41,804 bases of DNA from DASXRC01 sp036506495 (GCA_036506495.1 DASXRQ010000090.1:1-41804), one strand, 5' to 3'. Positions 9,195 to 16,491 are shown, counted from the stretch's first letter. The notes: a model not told the origin generated them from the sequence alone. Program-made: numbers and translations.

Positions 9195-9198
9195 AAAC

Positions 9199-9840
9199 TC
9201 AGCGGTGGTGCTCGCCGAGTAGTCGGGTTGCCAGCACTGCGGCCTGTGTCCGTCTCTCCAGTCCCAGCTTGGCGAGCAGGCTCGACACGTAGTTCTTGAC
9301 CGTCTTCTCGGCCAGGAACATCTTGCCGGCGATCTCCCGGTTGGTCAGTCCCTCCGCGACGTACTCCAGGATGCGGCGCTCCTGCTCGGTCAGCGACTTC
9401 AGCTCTTGCGGCTCCTCCACGCCGTGCCGGATCCGCTCCAGGACGCGCTGGGTGACCGCCGGGTCGAGCAGCGACTGCCCGGCGGCCACCCGCCTCACCG
9501 CGTCGACGAGGTCCGTACCACGGATCTGCTTGAGCACGTAGCCGGATGCACCCGCCATGATGGCCGCGAACAGCGCCTCGTCGTCCTCGTACGAGGTGAG
9601 GATCAAACCCTTGATGGACGGATCGACCGAGCGGATGTCCCGGCAGACGTCGATGCCGTTGCCATCGGGGAGCCGCGCGTCAAGGACAGCGACGTCGGGG
9701 CGCAGGGCGGGCGCTCGCCGGGCGGCCTCCTGCGCCGATCCCGACTCGCCGACGACCTCGATATCGGGCTCGGCCTCGAGGAGATCGTGCAGGCCGCGCC
9801 GAACCACCTCATGGTCGTCGAGGAGAAAGACACGGATCAT
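9199..9840 (-). CDS. devR: DevR/DosR-like NarL-family response regulator
   Basis: A 213-residue receiver plus LuxR-type HTH protein, strikingly close to mycobacterial DevR. It has DDHEVVRRGL, Asp54 in VLDARLPDGNG as phosphorylation site, Thr82 and Lys104 as switch residues, a linker, then LTEQERRILEYVAEGLTNREIA and FLAEKTVKNYVSSLLAKLG. Lys179, Lys182 and Asn183, the DNA-contacting residues known from DevR, are present at the same positions, so a closely related DNA site is predicted; such sites are scattered through the window. The best-placed is at 9878-9891, 37 bp upstream of its ATG, so positive autoregulation is likely. Its expected partner is the convergent kinase at 7464. Very confident in family; the regulon assignment is inference. 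Confidence 0.95.
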   Translation of the reverse strand: MIRVFLLDDHEVVRRGLHDLLEAEPDIEVVGESGSAQEAARRAPALRPDVAVLDARLPDGNGIDVCRDIRSVDPSIKGLILTSYEDDEALFAAIMAGASGYVLKQIRGTDLVDAVRRVAAGQSLLDPAVTQRVLERIRHGVEEPQELKSLTEQERRILEYVAEGLTNREIAGKMFLAEKTVKNYVSSLLAKLGLERRTQAAVLATRLLGEHHR

Positions 9841-9877
9841 AGATATCTTCTACCTCCCGACACCACCCACGTGCCCA

Positions 9878-9891
9878 GGGCCAAAGGTCCC
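9878..9891 (-). promoter_or_regulatory. DosR-like operator between devR and Acg-3
   Basis: Minus-strand reading GGGACCTTTGGCCC, a near-perfect inverted repeat. It lies 37 bp from the devR-like ATG (9840) and 147 bp from Acg-3 (10039); placed to control both divergent genes. Confidence 0.72.
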
Positions 9892-10038
9892 AACTACGAG
9901 GACCCGGCCGCCTCAACAGCCTAAACCGCCCGGCCGGGGATCAGGGTATGGCTGCCCTGCCGGTCGGGCCGTCCGGCCCTGCCAACGTGCCCGGCGGCGG
10001 ACGCAGCGTTGGGGTTCGACCCACACGAGGAGGCGGAC

Positions 10039-11025
10039 ATGGCTAGCGCACCCGTCCCGAGCCCGGCCCAGTCCCTGATGGTGGCCGCGCAAGTGGCGCA
10101 GCGGGCCCCGTCGGTGTTCAACACCCAGCCGTGGCGATGGAGGGTCGGCGCCGACCTACTTGAGCTGCACGCCGACCGGAGCCGCCGACTCGTGGTCGCC
10201 GATCCGGACGGGCGGCTGCTCACCATCAGCTGTGGTGCGGCCCTGCATCATGCCCGCGTTGCGCTGGCCGCCGCAGGTCACCGCGTCGCAGTTGAGCGAC
10301 TCCCCGACCCGGCGCGCCCGGGCCTGCTCGCCCGGGTCCGCCTCGCCGGATTCCACGAGCCCGACCTGGCGACGCTTGCGCTGCGCGAGGCGATCGACCG
10401 GCGCCGCACGGACCGGCGAGCGTTCGGCGACCGGCCGGTTCCACCCACCGTGATTGACCGGCTGCGCGCGGCCGCCGAGGAGGAGGGCGGGTCGCTGCAC
10501 ATCGTGCGCGAAGACCAGATGCCCATGCTGGCGTGCGCCGTCGCCAGCGCCGCCGAGCGGGAGTTGGCCGATCCCGCGTACCGCAGCGAACTCATCCGTT
10601 GGACCAACCGACCGGTGCGGAGCGGCGATGGTGTACCCGTGGCGACCGCCGTGCGGGCCGCCCCGCGGCGCGTACCTGCGCGGGAGTTCGCCCTCGGCGT
10701 CGCTCCCGCGATGGACGCCGGTTCGGGCACCGACCGCGGAGCCGTGTTCGCGATCCTCTTCGGGGACAGCGACGAGCCGATCGGCTGGCTCCGCGGCGGC
10801 GAGGCGCTCTCGGCTGTGTTGCTGACCGCGACCGCTGCGGGTCTTTCGGCCGGGCCGAGCAGCGACGTCATGGAGGTCGGGTCAACGCGCGAGCTGCTGC
10901 GCGGGCTGATCGCAAGAGTGGGCTATCCGTACCTGGTGCTGCGCTTCGGCACCAAAGCGGCGGCCGCGGACGTGCCTGCTGCGCCGCGGCGCGACCCGGC
11001 CGACGTCATCGACGAGACCGACTGA
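10039..11025 (+). CDS. Acg-family FMN-binding oxidoreductase (paralog 3)
   Basis: 328 residues with APSVFNTQPWRW near 22-33, DPDGRLLTISCGAALHHAR, RRRTDRRAFGDRPVP, WLRGGEALSAVLLTATAAG, and YPYLVLRFG near the C terminus. Closest by eye to Acg-2. The ATG at 10039 is favoured by GAGGAGGCGGAC directly upstream; an in-frame ATG at 10009 lacks such a site. It diverges from devR across a shared operator and is followed after 13 bp by a USP gene, then by Acg-4, so the three form one operon. Presumed cytoplasmic FMN protein of hypoxic dormancy; substrate unknown. Confidence 0.92.
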   Translation: MASAPVPSPAQSLMVAAQVAQRAPSVFNTQPWRWRVGADLLELHADRSRRLVVADPDGRLLTISCGAALHHARVALAAAGHRVAVERLPDPARPGLLARVRLAGFHEPDLATLALREAIDRRRTDRRAFGDRPVPPTVIDRLRAAAEEEGGSLHIVREDQMPMLACAVASAAERELADPAYRSELIRWTNRPVRSGDGVPVATAVRAAPRRVPAREFALGVAPAMDAGSGTDRGAVFAILFGDSDEPIGWLRGGEALSAVLLTATAAGLSAGPSSDVMEVGSTRELLRGLIARVGYPYLVLRFGTKAAAADVPAAPRRDPADVIDETD

Positions 11026-11038
11026 CGAGGACGGCGCC

Positions 11039-11926
11039 GTGAACGAGCAGACCATCGTCGTCGGTGTCGGTGGGGGCGACAACGGCCGGCAGACGCTCGC
11101 CTGGGCGGTCGCCGATGCTGCAGCCGCCGGCGGCCGCGTACGCGTTTGTCATGTGTGTGCCGCCGACTCCCTCCTCGCCTCATATGGCGGGCCGATCCCG
11201 TTGTCAGTGCTGGAGCTGGCCGACCCGCCGCTCGCCCGGGCAGTAGCCGCGGCACGCGACCGCCTCGGCGGGCAACGCGTGCGGCTGCACGTCGCCACCG
11301 GTAACGTCGGCGAAGTGCTCGTGCGCGAGGCCGGCTGGGGAGACTTGATCGTGCTCGGCGCACCTCAACACAGCGGGTGGGCAAGCCGAGCGTCCACCAC
11401 CCACCACGTGATCGAACGAGCGCCGTGCCCGACCGTGGTGGTCCGGTCGGTCACGGACCGGGTACGTGGCCCGTTCGCCGGGCAGGTCGTGGTAGGAGTG
11501 GACGGCTCGGCGCCTGCCCGGGCCGCTCTAGAGCTGGGTTTCCGGTTCGCCACAGCACACCGGCGGCCGCTGGCCGGAGTCCACGTGAGCGTCGCAGAGC
11601 GCGAGGACATCTGGTTCGACGAGACGACGCTCGAGACCCACGTCGTCGAGGTGTCCGAAGGTCTGGTCCTGCTGGCCGATGAGGTCGAGCCTTGGCAGCA
11701 CAAGTACCCTTCGGTGCCGGTCCGCCGGGCCTTGTACAGCGGTCGTACACTGCCGGGGCTACTCCGTGCGGCGGCCGGTGCCCGCCTTCTCGTCGTCGGT
11801 GACCGTGGCCGCGGGCCCACTGCGCGGTTCGTGCTCGGTTCCGTCGCCCACGGCGCCGTCGACTACGCCCCGTGCCCGGTTGCGGTCGTACGCGACGACC
11901 GCGCGCGAGAGGACTCGGTTCGATGA
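11039..11926 (+). CDS. tandem universal stress protein
   Basis: 295 residues with two USP alpha/beta domains. The first (about 1-140) starts TIVVGVGGGDNGRQTL. The second (about 150-290) starts QVVVGVDGSAPARAAL and ends with the ATP-binding signature GDRGRG..RFVLGSVAHGAVDYAPCPVAVV, matching the G-2x-G-9x-G-S/T pattern. The first domain's equivalent (GAPQHSGWASRASTTHHVIERAPCPTVVV) lacks that glycine pattern, so only the second domain is likely to bind ATP. GTG start at 11039 preceded by GAGGACGG. The stop overlaps the ATG of Acg-4. Double-domain USPs are typical members of actinobacterial DosR regulons; the exact cellular target is unknown. Confidence 0.92.
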   Translation: MNEQTIVVGVGGGDNGRQTLAWAVADAAAAGGRVRVCHVCAADSLLASYGGPIPLSVLELADPPLARAVAAARDRLGGQRVRLHVATGNVGEVLVREAGWGDLIVLGAPQHSGWASRASTTHHVIERAPCPTVVVRSVTDRVRGPFAGQVVVGVDGSAPARAALELGFRFATAHRRPLAGVHVSVAEREDIWFDETTLETHVVEVSEGLVLLADEVEPWQHKYPSVPVRRALYSGRTLPGLLRAAAGARLLVVGDRGRGPTARFVLGSVAHGAVDYAPCPVAVVRDDRAREDSVR

Positions 11927-12894
11927 TCGCCGCTGGGCTGACCGACCAGGTGTTCCGCGCCGCCGTACAGGCCGCCGTGCGGGCCCCATCGCTGCACAAC
12001 ACCCAGCCGTGGCGGTTCCGCCGTCGGGACGGGGCGATCGAGGTGCGGGCGGATCCGTCGCGCCGGCTGCCCGTCGCCGACCCGACCGGCTGGGCGGTGC
12101 GCATCGCCTGCGGCGCCGCCGCCTTCAACGCCCGGCTCGCCTTGGCCGTCGCCGGCTGTGACGTCACGGCGCGACTGCGCCCGGATCCGCGCGACCTCGA
12201 CCTCATGGTCCGGCTCGTGTCGGGCGCCTCGAGACCGGCCACCCCGGTGGAGCGCACACTCTACGACGCCATCCCCCAGCGCCACAGCAATCGGGCGCCC
12301 TTCTTCCCAGAGCCCGTCCCCGCGGCTGCTCGCTCCGACATGATCGAAGCTGCCAGGGTGGAAGGGGCCTGGCTCGAGCTGTTGATCGGCCCCGGCCCGC
12401 TGGCCGCCGTGGCCGAGATCGCGCAGGCGGCGACGACCGTTCTTGACCGCAACCCAGAATACCGAGCCGAGATGGCCGCCTGGACGCGCGCGGACGAGAC
12501 TCAACGGGACGGCGTACCCGGAGCGGCCGGGGGGCCAAGCCCTGCGCCGCAGGATCTGTTGCCTGTCCGCCCCTTCAGCGACCGACCCCGTGCTCCCGGT
12601 CGCGACTTCGAGTCCCATCCACTCGTGGCCGTCCTTGGCACCCCGGGCGACAGCCACCGCGATCAGCTGGTCGCCGGCATGGGCCTGCAGCGTGTCCTGC
12701 TGACCATTACGTCCGCCGGTCTGGCCGCGTCTATGCTGTCCCAGCCCATCGAGGTGGAATCGGCCCGCGAGCGGCTGCGGATCGCGCTCGGCCGGTACGG
12801 CACGCCGCACATGGTGCTCCGAGTGGGGTACGGCCAACCCGGCTTCCCGACCCCGCGGCGCGACGTGGCGGACGTCATGGACGAGGCCGAATAG
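11923..12894 (+). CDS. Acg-family FMN-binding oxidoreductase (paralog 4)
   Basis: 323 residues; APSLHNTQPWRF near 20-31, RRLPVADPTGWAVRIACGAAAFNARLAL, PQRHSNRAPFFPEPVP, GMGLQRVLLTITSAGLAASMLSQPIEV and RVGYGQP at the C terminus. It resembles Acg-1 more than Acg-2 or Acg-3 (HNTQPWRF, SQPIE/TQPLEI, GYG). Start ATG 11923 overlaps the USP stop (ATGA), so translation is coupled. An internal acidic-to-proline linker around 200-225 is longer than in the other copies. Last gene of the operon starting at 10039. Confidence 0.92.
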   Translation: MIAAGLTDQVFRAAVQAAVRAPSLHNTQPWRFRRRDGAIEVRADPSRRLPVADPTGWAVRIACGAAAFNARLALAVAGCDVTARLRPDPRDLDLMVRLVSGASRPATPVERTLYDAIPQRHSNRAPFFPEPVPAAARSDMIEAARVEGAWLELLIGPGPLAAVAEIAQAATTVLDRNPEYRAEMAAWTRADETQRDGVPGAAGGPSPAPQDLLPVRPFSDRPRAPGRDFESHPLVAVLGTPGDSHRDQLVAGMGLQRVLLTITSAGLAASMLSQPIEVESARERLRIALGRYGTPHMVLRVGYGQPGFPTPRRDVADVMDEAE

Positions 12895-12904
12895 CAGCGG
12901 CGTC

Positions 12905-12918
12905 GGGACCATTGACCC
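12905..12918 (+). promoter_or_regulatory. DosR-like operator upstream of the DoxX-like gene
   Basis: GGGACCATTGACCC, twelve of fourteen matches to the local consensus GGGACCTTCGGCCC allowing the variable centre. Located 100 bp before the ATG at 13018 and just after the Acg-4 stop. Confidence 0.6.
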
Positions 12919-13017
12919 GGCCAGGACCGGTCCGGTGACCCTGTCCGCAGAAGCGTCGACGAGCGTCGAATAGGGGTGTCACGACAAGACGCATGGTGAT
13001 GAGAGGACGTGGCATCA

Positions 13018-13584
13018 ATGACCACACTGACCGATCGCGGCGTCAACCGCATCGCCGCGCCGGCGGCATCGACCGCCGAGACGACGCGCGAGACTACGCA
13101 GCAGAAGGCCGCGCGTTACACATGGGCTGGCCTACGCCTCGCCGCTGGCTGGATCTTCCTTTGGGCCTTCCTGGACAAGGTCTTCGGATTCGGCTTCGCC
13201 ACCCCTGAGGCCCGTTCCTGGATCAACGGCGGGCACCCGACCAAGGGCTTCCTCAGCGGCGCGACCGGGCCCTTCGAGAGCTTCTACCACTCGATCGCGG
13301 GTGACGCGTGGGCGGACTGGCTGTTCATGGCCGGCCTGGCCGGCATAGGCATCGCGCTCGTCCTCGGCATCGGGACGCGGATCGCCGCGGCGGCCGGTGG
13401 TCTCCTGCTCGTCCTGATGTGGACCGCCTCGCTGCCGCTGGACACCAACCCGTTCCTGGACGACCACCTGATCTACGCGGGCCTGCTGGTCGGCCTCGCG
13501 CTGGTCAGCGCCGGCGACACGCTCGGGTTCGGCAAGCTCTGGGCGCGCATCCCGCTCGTGCAGAAGGCGCCCTGGCTGAAGTAG
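13018..13584 (+). CDS. DoxX-like integral membrane protein
   Basis: 188 residues: a Thr/Ala-rich cytoplasmic lead of about 38 residues, then four hydrophobic helices in the DoxX/DoxD pattern (LRLAAGWIFLWAFLDKVFGFGF near 42-63; INGGHPTKGFL; WLFMAGLAGIGIALVLGIGTRIAA; a last pair around 125-170). DoxD proteins are the membrane subunit of thiosulfate:quinone oxidoreductase in archaea; the bacterial relatives are mostly uncharacterised, so a quinone-linked role is inference. ATG 13018 has GAGAGGAC 9 bp ahead; the in-frame GTG 13009 is too close to that site. It has its own operator-like site and a strong terminator hairpin after it, so it is probably monocistronic. Confidence 0.82.
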   Translation: MTTLTDRGVNRIAAPAASTAETTRETTQQKAARYTWAGLRLAAGWIFLWAFLDKVFGFGFATPEARSWINGGHPTKGFLSGATGPFESFYHSIAGDAWADWLFMAGLAGIGIALVLGIGTRIAAAAGGLLLVLMWTASLPLDTNPFLDDHLIYAGLLVGLALVSAGDTLGFGKLWARIPLVQKAPWLK

Positions 13585-13606
13585 CTCGAGGATTACCCGC
13601 TAACCC

Positions 13607-13633
13607 CCGGCCGGCGCGGTGCGCGCCGGCCGG
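13607..13633 (+). terminator. GC-rich hairpin after the DoxX-like gene
   Basis: Perfect 12-bp stem CCGGCCGGCGCG / CGCGCCGGCCGG with a 3-nt GTG loop, 22 bp after the stop at 13584. No T-run follows, as is usual in high-GC actinobacteria. Confidence 0.72.
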
Positions 13634-13813
13634 CAATGTCTTGCCGAAGGCCGCGCTCCACGAGTTCGACGCGGTCTTCCTCTCAGGGTCGGCGCGATGG
13701 ATGTCGCGCGCAGCGCCCGCCGGCTCGGCGCGACGTCGGCGAATGCCCCGCCGGCGCGATCGTCATGGTGCCGGAGGAGACCTGAACCCTTCTGTTCGGC
13801 CCTGGCGTACACG

Positions 13814-13827
13814 GGTCGAATGGTCCC
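13814..13827 (-). promoter_or_regulatory. weak DosR-like site upstream of the 217-aa membrane protein
   Basis: Minus-strand reading GGGACCATTCGACC: the left half is full, the right half is one base out of register. It lies 112 bp before the ATG at 13940. Confidence 0.35.
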
Positions 13828-13939
13828 TCCGGTCGGGACGTCATTCCCTGCCGTCGGCGTTGCGGCAGCCCCAATCATGAGAGTGCATCGGTTCACCGAG
13901 TTCGATACGGCGGCGAGCCGCCATACCCAGGGAGTTGTG

Positions 13940-14593
13940 ATGAAGCGCAGAACCCTCGACATCATGTTCAGCGTGGGCGGTCTCGTGCTCGCCGGCCTGC
14001 TCGTGGCCATCGGCGTGGTGCTGACCAGCAACGCGAACTTCGCCAACCACTACGTTAGGGACCAGCTCAGCCAGCAGAACATAACGTTCAAGGCGGCCGC
14101 GGACCTGACTGACGAAGAGAGGCAGGCCGACTGCCTCGTGCAGTACGCCGGCCAGAAGCTGACGACCGGCAAGCAGGCCGAGTGCTACGCCAACAACTTC
14201 ATCGGCCTGCACCTCAAGTCGATCGCCAACGGGAAGACGTACGCCGAGCTGGGCGAGCCGCAGACTGCGTTGCGCGCGCAGGTCACCCAGGCCCAGCAGA
14301 GCAACGACCCGGCGCTGGCCGACCTGCAGAAGCAACTGGACGCGATCACCGCACAGCGGGACACCGTTTTCAAGGGTGAGACCCTCCGTGGCCTGCTGCT
14401 GACCTCGTTCGGCTTCAGCGAGTTCGGCACCAAGGCGGCCCAGGGTGCGACCGTGGCCTACCTCGCCGCTGGGCTCCTGGCCCTGCTGTCCGCCGCGGGC
14501 TTCGTCCACGCCTTCAGGACCCCCAGGAGCGTCGCGTTCGGCGCCCCCGAATCCCCCACCACTCGCTCGGACAAGCCGATGGCGAACGTCTGA
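13940..14593 (+). CDS. membrane protein with extracytoplasmic central domain, unknown function
   Basis: 217 residues with an N-terminal transmembrane helix (about 12-34, GLVLAGLLVAIGVVLTS), a soluble central domain of about 130 residues (ADLTDEERQADCLVQYAGQKLTTGKQAECYANNFIGLHL, with two Cys that could form a disulfide), a second helix near 170-192 and a polar tail. It starts at ATG 13940, preceded by GGGAG. I do not recognise a characterised family. The architecture suggests a periplasmic-facing sensor or scaffold. It is flanked by a weak operator-like site and a very strong terminator. Confidence 0.75.
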   Translation: MKRRTLDIMFSVGGLVLAGLLVAIGVVLTSNANFANHYVRDQLSQQNITFKAAADLTDEERQADCLVQYAGQKLTTGKQAECYANNFIGLHLKSIANGKTYAELGEPQTALRAQVTQAQQSNDPALADLQKQLDAITAQRDTVFKGETLRGLLLTSFGFSEFGTKAAQGATVAYLAAGLLALLSAAGFVHAFRTPRSVAFGAPESPTTRSDKPMANV

Positions 14594-14609
14594 CCGCTGA
14601 CCGCTCGTA

Positions 14610-14640
14610 CCCGGGGGCCGCGCGACGCGCGGCCCCCGGG
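14610..14640 (+). terminator. GC-rich hairpin terminator
   Basis: A perfect 14-bp stem (CCCGGGGGCCGCGC / GCGCGGCCCCCGGG) with a GAC loop, 17 bp after the stop of the membrane protein at 13940-14593. Confidence 0.8.
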
Positions 14641-14695
14641 CGTGTCGCACGTAGGTCCGCAAGTGCCGGGGGCACGAGGCGCGGCCGCTGTCGGC

Positions 14696-14770
14696 GCAGG
14701 ACCTAACATGCTGTGGCTGGACGACGCCCGCTGGCCGCAGGATATCCGTGCCCTGGCCGCCTCGACTGCG
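14696..14770 (+). pseudogene. fragment of a wax ester synthase/DGAT N terminus
   Basis: The plus strand encodes MLWLDDARWPQDIRALA, which matches the start of the intact WS/DGAT in this window (MLWPDDVGWPQDIGAFA, gene at 28039-29406). The similarity stops after about 20 residues, and the frame then runs through unrelated sequence to a stop at 14842. No HHxxxDG active site is present. A relic of a second copy, adjoining an Acg relic. Confidence 0.65.
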
Positions 14771-14845
14771 GCCCGCTTCTCGACCCGGCTAGTCGCGTCG
14801 GCATCCCCGACCGGGTACGCCGCCGACCGGTCGCACGGTTGAGGG

Positions 14846-14965
14846 CGAGCCCACGTTCGCCAACCTGTACACCCGAGCCGATACCTGCGCCGACTGGGTG
14901 GCCGCCGGCCAGGCGGTCGAACGCGTGCTGCTGACTGCCACCGTCAGGCGCCTGGCCGCCGCTCA
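14846..14965 (+). pseudogene. fragment of a fifth Acg-family oxidoreductase
   Basis: Reading GAG GGC GAG from about 14843 gives PTFANLYTRADTCADWVAAG followed by QAVERVLLTATVRRLA. This matches the C-terminal part of Acg-1 (VLYSPGDTPWDWLRAG, QALERTLLTATVRGVA). Everything before and after that is lost; the upstream neighbour is a WS/DGAT relic, so a deletion joined the two. Not expected to be functional. Confidence 0.7.
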
Positions 14966-14989
14966 GGGCGACGCGGCACAGAGTCAGTG

Positions 14990-15087
14990 TGGTGGCCGGG
15001 CGAGGAGTCGAACCTCGCATGTAGGCGCGGGGAAGATCCCTCGGTCCGCCCCACCCTGTTCGGGTAGTTGCCGCATGTCTACCGGCC
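14990..15087 (-). pseudogene. tRNA-like sequence with T-arm and encoded CCA, probably degenerate
   Basis: On the minus strand the 3' end has a perfect T-arm (CGAGG TTCGACT CCTCG), then CCCGGCC-A-CCA. A GGCCGG 98 nt upstream can pair with CCGGCC to close an acceptor stem, and GTAG/CTAC around an 11-nt loop with GG could be a D-arm. However, I find no clean 5-bp anticodon stem with a U33 loop, and position 7:66 is mismatched. It is best read as a decayed or chimeric tRNA gene, or a tRNA 3' end left by an integration event. A chance resemblance is not excluded. Confidence 0.35.
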
Positions 15088-15180
15088 GCGTCCCAAGCTA
15101 GGAAGCCCGGGTTTCTTGCCTGTCCGTCACGATGCCAGGCAGGCCCGTCATAGCGACAGGGCCGACCAGCGGGAACGCGC

Positions 15181-15194
15181 GGGACCAAGGACCG
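15181..15194 (+). promoter_or_regulatory. orphan DosR-like site
   Basis: GGGACCAAGGACCG, with a full left half. It has no intact gene downstream on the plus strand; it is probably the surviving operator of a decayed unit. Confidence 0.42.
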
Positions 15195-15313
15195 TAAAGC
15201 TGGCTCGGGCGGCCGCGCCGAACGACTCGACGTTCTTAGGACCGGTGAGCCAGATCCCGGTGGTGCCGTGGTCCTGCTCGTCGCGGGCGCCGCGCTCGTA
15301 GGCGCCAGCGGGT

Positions 15314-16237
15314 TCAGCCTGCGGCGAGCCCGGCCCCACCGGTCCTAGCGAACCACGTAGCAGCGGCCAGCCGGTCGTCGATCGGGGGAACCATGGCGAC
15401 CGGGCAGGATGAATGGTGGATCAACGTGTAGCCGACCGAACCGAACAGGAGGCTACGCATCTTTCCGCGACGCCGGGAGCCGACCACGACAATGCCTGCC
15501 CGGGTCGACGCAGCCACGAGTTCGCGAGCGGGGTCGAGGCTGAACAACACCTTGCGACTGACGGCAACCTCCGAGTACTTCGCCTCCCACCCGCGCAGGG
15601 CCTCGTCCAGTTCCCGAATGGCCGCACGCTTCGCCTCTGCGAAGCCGTCCGCTACCGGGTCGAGGGAGTCGCCGTCGACGCTGTGCGGGTGGACCCAGGC
15701 GTAGAGCGCGATCAGGGGTACCTCGCGCTGTGCGGCCTCCGCGAACGCGAACGCGATCGCCGCCATGGATGGCCGCGACCCGTCTACCCCAATGAGCACC
15801 GGCCCGCCGTCCGGCGCGTGCTCGCCACGCATCACGACTATCACCGGACAGTGCGCTCCGGTGGTGACACGTGTGCCGGTCGAGCCCGCCAGCAGACCGC
15901 GAAGGCCGCAGAGGCCGCGAGATCCGATCACCAACAGCGAGGCCGTCCGCGACTCCGTCAGCAGGACCTCGTCGGTAGCGCCGCAGACCAGTCGCGTACC
16001 AGCCTCCAGGCCCGGGTGGCGTGCCAGCGCTCGCGACATCGCGTCGGCGACCATCCAGCGGGTCACGACGCGAGGCTCGGCGAATTTCATCTGGTCCTGG
16101 CCAGCCGGCGGCGCGTAGGCATGCAGGACGCGCAGTGGCCGCTGGCGCCAGGCGGCCTCGTCGGCGGCAACGTCGAGCGCGGCCAGGCTGGAGTACGAGC
16201 CGTCGACACCCACGACGACGGCCGCCCCGTCGGTCAT
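15314..16237 (-). CDS. tandem universal stress protein
   Basis: 307 residues with two USP domains. Domain 1 starts AVVVGVDGSYSSLAALDVA and ends GSRGLCGLRGLLAGSTGTRVTTGAHCPVIVV. Domain 2 starts PVLIGVDGSRPSMAAI and ends GSRRRGKMRSLLFGSVGYTLIHHSSCPVAMV. Both keep a G-2x-G-9x-G-(S/T)-like ATP-binding pattern, unlike the USP at 11039 where only the second does. The ATG at 16237 overlaps the stop of the 57-residue upstream frame (ATGA), so translation is coupled; the longer frame opening at 16264 was rejected for that reason. A DosR-like site lies upstream of the pair at 16478-16491. Confidence 0.92.
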   Translation of the reverse strand: MTDGAAVVVGVDGSYSSLAALDVAADEAAWRQRPLRVLHAYAPPAGQDQMKFAEPRVVTRWMVADAMSRALARHPGLEAGTRLVCGATDEVLLTESRTASLLVIGSRGLCGLRGLLAGSTGTRVTTGAHCPVIVVMRGEHAPDGGPVLIGVDGSRPSMAAIAFAFAEAAQREVPLIALYAWVHPHSVDGDSLDPVADGFAEAKRAAIRELDEALRGWEAKYSEVAVSRKVLFSLDPARELVAASTRAGIVVVGSRRRGKMRSLLFGSVGYTLIHHSSCPVAMVPPIDDRLAAATWFARTGGAGLAAG

Positions 16238-16407
16238 GACACGCCTCTCCGCCCGCGGTACCACTTGTCCAAATAGGGCGCGAGCACCTCAACCAGCGTT
16301 GGCGAGCCGACCTCGGTCAGCTCGTACGTCACTCGCCGGGCCGGATGTCCGAGTTCGACGAGGCCGCGGCGTTTGGGCGCGCCAACGGCAGTGTCTTGAG
16401 TGGACAT
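16234..16407 (-). CDS. 57-residue winged-helix wing protein (HxlR/MarR-like C-terminal piece)
   Basis: A short frame with ATG 16407 preceded by GGAGGGACGAA, ending in TGA that overlaps the USP start. The product contains RRGLVELGHPARRVTYELTE followed by a helix LVEVLAPYLDKWYRG. This matches the wing and last helix of HxlR-type regulators (pattern RVxYxLTxxGxxLxxVLxxLxxW), but the DNA-recognition helices are missing. It is either a truncated regulator gene still translated as the leader of the USP operon, or a genuine mini-protein able to interfere with dimerisation of a full-length homologue. The strong ribosome-binding site and the coupling support expression. Confidence 0.62.
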   Translation of the reverse strand: MSTQDTAVGAPKRRGLVELGHPARRVTYELTEVGSPTLVEVLAPYLDKWYRGRRGVS

Positions 16408-16477
16408 TTCGTCCCTCCGCGACCGATCTGAGACCCCTCAACAGCTCGAACCTACGGCCGAGCGGATAGCCCCGTCA

Positions 16478-16491
16478 GAGCCCTTGGTCAC
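16478..16491 (-). promoter_or_regulatory. DosR-like site upstream of the wing-protein/USP operon
   Basis: Minus-strand reading GTGACCAAGGGCTC, two mismatches in the palindromic arms. It lies 70 bp before ATG 16407. A second looser match occurs around 16502-16518. Confidence 0.42.

Larger units (their letters stand above)
13585..13939. other. intergenic region between the DoxX-like gene and the 217-aa membrane protein
   Basis: Apart from the hairpin at 13607-13633 and a possible operator at 13814-13827 I see no gene here on either strand. The reading frames that cross it lack ribosome-binding sites and family similarity. Confidence 0.5.
14594..15313. other. gene graveyard region
   Basis: This 720-bp stretch has no intact gene. 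It holds the terminator at 14610, WS/DGAT and Acg relics, the tRNA-like element and an operator-like site at 15181. After that site a frame (about 15196-15348) ends in VVLLVAGAALVGASGFSLRR, which looks like the C-terminal transmembrane anchor of a lost protein; it could be read as a 26-residue peptide from GTG 15268, but with a poor ribosome-binding site. Confidence 0.55.
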
